Assembly: GCA_963700745.1 (NCBI GenBank)
Contig: CAVOYT010000013.1
Location: 434,001 to 498,000, forward strand
Length of the DNA stretch: 64,000 nucleotides
Reading direction: 5' to 3'
DNA from: UBA10649 sp963700745
GTDB lineage: Bacteria; Actinomycetota; Actinomycetes; S36-B12
Shown: piece by piece, positions 60,033-64,000 of the stretch
How positions within the stretch are numbered: the stretch's first letter is position 1
Layout of the letters: the number at the start of each line of letters is the position of its first letter
The notes under the pieces: model-generated
What the model saw: only the letters and a program-made list of their open reading frames with translations
What the model was told of the DNA's origin: nothing
Databases searched by the model: none
Position numbers and translations under genes: made by a program

Positions 60033-61082
60033 ATGAAGCTGGGCCTGAACCTGGGGTACTGGGGTGCGGGAAACGACGCGGACAACCTCGTCCTGGCACG
60101 GGAGGCCGATCGACTCGGCTACTCCGTCGTGTGGGCGGCAGAGGCGTATGGATCGGACGCGGCCACGGTGCTCGCCTGGGTCGCCGCGCAGACCGAGAAG
60201 ATCGACGTCGGGTCGGCGATCTTCCAGATCCCGGGTCGCACGCCTGCCAACACGGCGATGACAGCCGCCACCCTCGACACGCTGTCCGGCGGCCGATTCC
60301 GACTGGGACTCGGCGTGTCCGGTCCGCAGGTCTCCGAGGGCTGGCACGGCGTCCGTTTCGACAAGCCGCTCGGCCGGACCCGCGAGTACGTGGCCATCGT
60401 GCGCAAGGCCCTGGCCCGCGAGAAGCTCACCTTCGACGGGGAGTTCTTCACCCTGCCGCTGCCCGACGGACCCGGAAAGGCGCTCACCCTCACCGTGCAC
60501 CCGGTGCGCGACCACCTGCCCATCTACCTGGCTGCCGTCGGGCCCAAGAACCTCGAGCTGACCGGGGAGATCGCGGACGGGTGGCTGGCGATCTTCTTCT
60601 CGCCGGAGCACGCGGCCGAGAACATGGCGCCGCTCATCGCCGGACGGGAGAAGACCGGGAAGACCATGGATGGCTTCGACGTGGTGCCCACGGTGCCGGT
60701 CGTGTTCGGCGACGACCCCGCCGCCTGCGCCGATCCGCTGCGCTTCTACTCGGCGCTCTACGTCGGCGGCATGGGCAGCCGGGAGAAGAACTTCTACAAC
60801 CAGCTCGCCACCCGGATGGGGTACGAGGCCGCCGCGATCGAGATCCAGGACAAGTACATGGCTCGCGACTACAACGGGGCCATGGCTGCCGTGCCGTTCG
60901 AGTTCATGGACCGGACCTCATTGATCGGCCCACCCGATCGAGTCCGCGATCGGCTAGCAGCCTTCGCCGACGCAGGAGTCACAACGCTCACCATCGCCAC
61001 CTACGCCGGTGATCTGACCGAGCGGCTGGAGACCCTCCGGACCATGGTCGACGTTCTTGAGGCAGCCGGACTGGCCTCCTAG
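60033..61082 (+). CDS. LLM class F420-dependent oxidoreductase
   Basis: A luciferase-like TIM-barrel enzyme expected to use coenzyme F420, 349 residues: MKLGLNLGYWGAGNDADNLV, YSVVWAAEAYGSDAATVLAW, IFQIPGRTPANTAMTAATLD and GGRFRLGLGVSGPQVSEGWH. The sequence resembles the mycobacterial Rv3520c group. The substrate is unknown. ATG 60033 follows GGGAGG, and TAGGCT at 60000-60005 may be its -10, so this gene appears to have a short leader. Its TAG overlaps the uppP GTG by one base. Confidence 0.92.
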   Translation: MKLGLNLGYWGAGNDADNLVLAREADRLGYSVVWAAEAYGSDAATVLAWVAAQTEKIDVGSAIFQIPGRTPANTAMTAATLDTLSGGRFRLGLGVSGPQVSEGWHGVRFDKPLGRTREYVAIVRKALAREKLTFDGEFFTLPLPDGPGKALTLTVHPVRDHLPIYLAAVGPKNLELTGEIADGWLAIFFSPEHAAENMAPLIAGREKTGKTMDGFDVVPTVPVVFGDDPAACADPLRFYSALYVGGMGSREKNFYNQLATRMGYEAAAIEIQDKYMARDYNGAMAAVPFEFMDRTSLIGPPDRVRDRLAAFADAGVTTLTIATYAGDLTERLETLRTMVDVLEAAGLAS

Positions 61083-61900
61083 TGTCGTGGTTCGAGGCCA
61101 TCGTCCTCGGCGTCGTCCAGGGACTGACCGAGTTCCTGCCGATCTCCTCCAGCGCCCACCTGCTGATCCTGTCGCAGTTCTTCGGGTGGGAGGACCCCGG
61201 TGCCGCGTTCACCGCAGTGACGCAGATCGGCACCGAGATGGCCGTGATCATCTACTTCCGGCGCGAGATCGGGGAGATCCTGCGCGCATGGTCACGGTCG
61301 ATCGTCGACGCCGACGCTCGCCACGAACCAGCCGCGCGCATGGGCTGGCTCGTGATCATCGGCACGCTCCCCATCGCGGTCCTCGGCTTCCTGTTCAAGG
61401 ACCAGATCGAGACCGTGGCGCGCAACCTGTGGCTCGTCGCGACGATGCTCATCGTCTTCGGCCTCGTCCTCGGAGCGGCCGATGCCCTCGGCTCCCGCGT
61501 CAAGAGTGAGCGAGACCTGACCGTCCGCGACGGCATCCTGTACGGGTTCGCGCAGGCACTCGCCCTCATTCCGGGCGTGTCCCGGTCGGGCGCGTCGATC
61601 TCCGCAGGACTCGCGATGGGCTACACCCGTGCGTCGGCGGCGCGATACGCCTTCCTGCTCGCGATCCCCGCCGTGCTCGCCTCGGGGCTGTTCGAGGCGC
61701 GCAAGATCGGCGACGACAGCACGGTCGCGTGGGGTCCGACGATTCTCGCGACGGTGATCGCCTTCTCGGTCGGCTTCGCGGTGATCGCCTGGCTGATGCG
61801 CTGGCTGACCACGAAGTCGTTCCTGCCCTTCGTGATCTACCGGGTCGCCCTCGGATCGCTCGTGATGATCCTCCTCGCCACCGGCGTGCTCAGCGCCTAG
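61082..61900 (+). CDS. uppP: Undecaprenyl-diphosphate phosphatase
   Basis: Dephosphorylates undecaprenyl pyrophosphate to recycle the lipid carrier for peptidoglycan synthesis; confers bacitracin tolerance in many bacteria. The 272-residue BacA/UppP protein has about eight membrane helices and both signatures: GVVQGLTEFLPISSSAHLLI near the N-terminus and LIPGVSRSGASISAGLAMGY near residue 160. GTG 61082 overlaps the preceding TAG, so translation is coupled to the F420 enzyme. Confidence 0.95.
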   Translation: MSWFEAIVLGVVQGLTEFLPISSSAHLLILSQFFGWEDPGAAFTAVTQIGTEMAVIIYFRREIGEILRAWSRSIVDADARHEPAARMGWLVIIGTLPIAVLGFLFKDQIETVARNLWLVATMLIVFGLVLGAADALGSRVKSERDLTVRDGILYGFAQALALIPGVSRSGASISAGLAMGYTRASAARYAFLLAIPAVLASGLFEARKIGDDSTVAWGPTILATVIAFSVGFAVIAWLMRWLTTKSFLPFVIYRVALGSLVMILLATGVLSA

Positions 61901-61907
61901 ACGCCGA

Positions 61908-62918
61908 CTACAGCCAGCCCGAGCGCTTGAAGGCGCCGAAGAGTGTGATGCAGATAGTCGCCATGATCGCCAGGACGACGGGGTAGCCGAGCTTCTCGTG
62001 GAGTTCGGGCATGTTGTCGAAATTCATGCCGTAGATGCCCGCGATGACCGTGGGCACAGCGGCAATCGCGACCCACGCGCTGATCTTGCGCATGTCCTGG
62101 TTCTGCTGCAGGTCCTGCAGCGACGTCGACGCCATGAGCATCGCCATCAGCAGGTTGTCGGTGGCCTCAACGGTGTCGCTGACCCGCAGCAGGTGGTCTC
62201 CGACATCGCGGAAGTACGGCCGCAGGTCGTCCGGGACCCACTCGAGCCGTTCGGCGACGATGTCGTGCGCCCAGATGACCAGAGGACTCACGGCCCTGCG
62301 GATCTCCACGTTCTCGCGCTTGAGCCGGTAGATGCTGTTCGTCGTCTGCGCCGCCCGATCCCAGGCGAATACCTCGGACTCCAACTCCTCGACGTCGATC
62401 CCGACCTCATCGGTCACGGCGAGATACCCGTCAACGGCCAGGTCGAGAACCGCATACAGGACCGCCACCGATCCATGGGATCGCAGGGTCGGGCTCGCCG
62501 CGAGCCGTTGCCGGATGCCGCGCAGGTCCCCGAACTCCCCGATCCGCACCGTGACCGCGAACCAGGGCCCCACGAAGACCGCCAGCTGGCCGGTGTGCAC
62601 GTCCGAGGTCGAATCGGTGTAGTCCAGCAGCTTGAGGAGCGCGAGCCCCTGCCCGTTGTCGTCGATCTCGAACTTCGGCCGCTGGGCGCTGTTGGCGGCG
62701 TCCTCGACCTGGAGCGTAGGCAGATCGAAGACATCGGCCACCAGGTCGAGTTCCGCCCTGGTCGGCTCGAACAGACCGACCCAGACGAATGCGTCGGGGC
62801 GAGCCAGGCAATCGGCCTTGAACGAGCGGAGCCTCGAGTCCAGCTCGGAGACACCGCGCTCGATCTCCTCGACCGGTGTCACGGAATCCGGCGTGTAGAG
62901 GCCCATGCCGCGGATCAT
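61908..62918 (-). CDS. corA: CorA family magnesium/cobalt transporter
   Basis: A 336-residue divalent-cation channel: an N-terminal soluble domain (PDAFVWVGLFEPTRAELDLV), a long helix (ASTSLQDLQQNQDMRKISAW) and two C-terminal membrane helices with the selectivity signature IYGMNFDNMPEL between them. It ends in the basic tail FGAFKRSGWL. ATG 62918 was preferred to longer readings because CACAAT lies 6 nt upstream and the extension would overlap the divergent phosphatase gene. Confidence 0.93.
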   Translation of the reverse strand: MIRGMGLYTPDSVTPVEEIERGVSELDSRLRSFKADCLARPDAFVWVGLFEPTRAELDLVADVFDLPTLQVEDAANSAQRPKFEIDDNGQGLALLKLLDYTDSTSDVHTGQLAVFVGPWFAVTVRIGEFGDLRGIRQRLAASPTLRSHGSVAVLYAVLDLAVDGYLAVTDEVGIDVEELESEVFAWDRAAQTTNSIYRLKRENVEIRRAVSPLVIWAHDIVAERLEWVPDDLRPYFRDVGDHLLRVSDTVEATDNLLMAMLMASTSLQDLQQNQDMRKISAWVAIAAVPTVIAGIYGMNFDNMPELHEKLGYPVVLAIMATICITLFGAFKRSGWL

Positions 62919-62924
62919 GACGCC

Positions 62925-62930
62925 ATTGTG
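62925..62930 (-). promoter_or_regulatory. Possible -10 hexamer (CACAAT) of corA
   Basis: On the minus strand CACAAT ends 6 nt before ATG 62918. Confidence 0.35.
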
Positions 62931-62950
62931 CTGGATCCGCAGGCACGATC

Positions 62951-62956
62951 TACGCT
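62951..62956 (+). promoter_or_regulatory. -10 hexamer (TACGCT) of the histidine phosphatase gene
   Basis: TACGCT ends 7 nt before ATG 62964, in a 45-base divergent region shared with corA. Confidence 0.5.
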
Positions 62957-62963
62957 GGCACGC

Positions 62964-63656
62964 ATGACCACCGTTCTGCTCATCCGTCATGGGCGGACGA
63001 AGGCGAATGCTGATGGCGTCTTGGCCGGCTGGACTCCGGGCATCGGCCTCGATGAGCAAGGGATCGCCCAAGCCACGGCGCTGCGCGACCGGCTGGCACC
63101 GCTGACGCTCGCTGCGGTCGTGACCTCACCTCTCGAGCGCACGCGTGAGACGGCGGACCTCATGCTGCCGCCCGACTCCGAGACCGTCCGGCACATCGAC
63201 GAGCGGGTGGGAGAGTGCCGCTACGGCGACTGGACGGGCGCGACGCTGAAGACCCTCGCCAAGGACCCGATGTGGAAGGTCGTGCAGGCTCATCCCAGCG
63301 CCGCCGTGTTCCCCGGACCCGAGGGTGAGTCGATGGCCCACATGCAGCACCGTGCGGTGACCGCGATCAGGGAATGGAACGACCGTCTCGGACCCGACGC
63401 GCTGTATGCCGTCGTCAGCCACGGCGACGTGATCAAGGCGATCCTGGCCGACGCACTCGGCGTGCACCTGGATCAGTTCCAGCGGATCCGCGTTGATCCC
63501 TGTTCGGTCAGCGTCGTCGACTACACGCCGTTGCGTCCCTTCGTGGCGCGCACGAACGACACCGGCGGGGGTCTCGAGGCCTTCGCCCCCAAGCCGGCCC
63601 GCAAGAGGCGCCGCCGCACCAGCGATGCCCCGGTGGGCGGGGGAGGGGGCGCATGA
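62964..63656 (+). CDS. Histidine phosphatase family protein (MSMEG_4193 type)
   Basis: A 230-residue phosphoglycerate-mutase-like phosphatase. The phosphohistidine motif is LLIRHGRTKANADG; the second catalytic His is in YAVVSHGDVIKAIL. VTSPLERTRETADLM supplies the conserved Arg. The C-terminal 25 residues are a basic, Gly-rich tail (KPARKRRRRTSDAP). The adjacent DUF3090 gene fits the known actinobacterial cluster. Its TGA overlaps the next ATG as ATGA. Confidence 0.92.
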   Translation: MTTVLLIRHGRTKANADGVLAGWTPGIGLDEQGIAQATALRDRLAPLTLAAVVTSPLERTRETADLMLPPDSETVRHIDERVGECRYGDWTGATLKTLAKDPMWKVVQAHPSAAVFPGPEGESMAHMQHRAVTAIREWNDRLGPDALYAVVSHGDVIKAILADALGVHLDQFQRIRVDPCSVSVVDYTPLRPFVARTNDTGGGLEAFAPKPARKRRRRTSDAPVGGGGGA

Positions 63657-64000
63657 CGCGCCAGGTATTCGACTTCGCGGTCCCGGATCGTTTTGTCGTG
63701 GGCACGGTCGGCATGCCCGGGGAGCGCACCTTCTTCCTCCAGGCGCGGCAGGGCGGCCTGCTCACGAGCGTCGCGCTCGAGAAGGCGCAGGTCGCCGCAC
63801 TCGCTGAACGGGTCGACCAGCTGCTGGACGAGGCGATGGGCTCGCGGTCCGAGGAGGGCGAGATCCCAGCCGAGGCATCGCCGCTCCTGGCCGACAGCCA
63901 GCCACTCGATGCGCCGATCACCGAGGAGTTCCGGGTCGGGGCGATGGCGCTGGGCTGGGACGAAGGCAGTCGCCGGGTGGTCATCGAGGCCCACGCCGTG
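63653..64000 (+). CDS. DUF3090 family protein (3' truncated by window end)
   Basis: The first 116 residues of a DUF3090 protein: QVFDFAVPDRFVVGTVGMPG, ERTFFLQARQGGLLTSVALE and VGAMALGWDEGSRRVVIEAH. The family is actinobacterial, about 190 residues long and of unknown function, and is encoded between the histidine phosphatase gene and a SCO1664-type gene in many genomes. ATG 63653 overlaps the preceding stop. Confidence 0.9.
   Translation, partial: MTRQVFDFAVPDRFVVGTVGMPGERTFFLQARQGGLLTSVALEKAQVAALAERVDQLLDEAMGSRSEEGEIPAEASPLLADSQPLDAPITEEFRVGAMALGWDEGSRRVVIEAHAV

Overview
The window is high-GC DNA from an actinobacterium (class Actinomycetes). The assignment rests on lineage markers: SepH, DUF4193, DUF3093, DUF3159, DUF3710, DUF3000, DUF3090, DUF5703 and DUF5998 family proteins, an F420-dependent luciferase-like oxidoreductase, DUF4916, and dense GTG/ATG-started genes with 1-4 nt overlaps. 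Genus cannot be fixed by eye. I see no rRNA, CRISPR array, insertion sequence, prophage or replication origin, so this is ordinary chromosome. No gene-free stretch exceeds about 205 bases.

Layout. 0-15.5 kb is core genome: an MFS fragment, DUF5998, an alkaline-phosphatase-fold enzyme, thymidine kinase, SepH, a second MFS permease, inositol monophosphatase, gamma carbonic anhydrase, DUF4193/4235/3093, a thioesterase, dUTPase, DUF3710, an OB-fold protein, DUF3159, two TrkA subunits, an APC permease and a TRAM-type RNA methyltransferase. 15.5-18.4 kb is a tadE/tadG pair, badly broken by frameshifts. 18.5-25.1 kb has aconitase, a small unknown gene, a DUF222/HNH protein and dxs. 25.1-32 kb has a flavoprotein oxidoreductase, fadB, fadA, RNase D and DUF3000. 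32-43.3 kb has transporters, MsrB, DUF4916, enoyl-CoA hydratase, acyl-ACP desaturase, DUF885, DUF2332, GluQ-RS, DUF4126, PlsC and glutamate decarboxylase. 43.4-57.1 kb is the most accessory-looking part: two large PAS-GGDEF-EAL proteins, a secreted protein of unknown function, a GH3 hydrolase, and a FUSC / CNB-flavoprotein / CNB / FUSC group. 57.2-64 kb has tRNA-Leu(GAG), an M20 peptidase, DUF5703, an aldo/keto reductase, an F420 enzyme, UppP, CorA, a histidine phosphatase and DUF3090.

Together the genes cover nucleotide hygiene (Tdk, dUTPase), isoprenoid and cell-wall lipid supply (Dxs, UppP), beta-oxidation (FadA, FadB, enoyl-CoA hydratase), the TCA cycle, K+ and divalent-cation transport, and cyclic-di-GMP signalling.

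Two window-scale signals stand out. First, about twenty genes are interrupted by frameshifts, and nearly all shift the frame as one extra base would; this looks like a systematic sequencing or consensus artefact, concentrated at 15.7-20.3 kb. I describe these genes as single loci and give the approximate break points. Second, many genes carry a TAnnnT-like hexamer ending 6-8 nt before the start codon, the signature of leaderless transcription; and five of fourteen convergent gene pairs share a single CTAG that supplies both stop codons.
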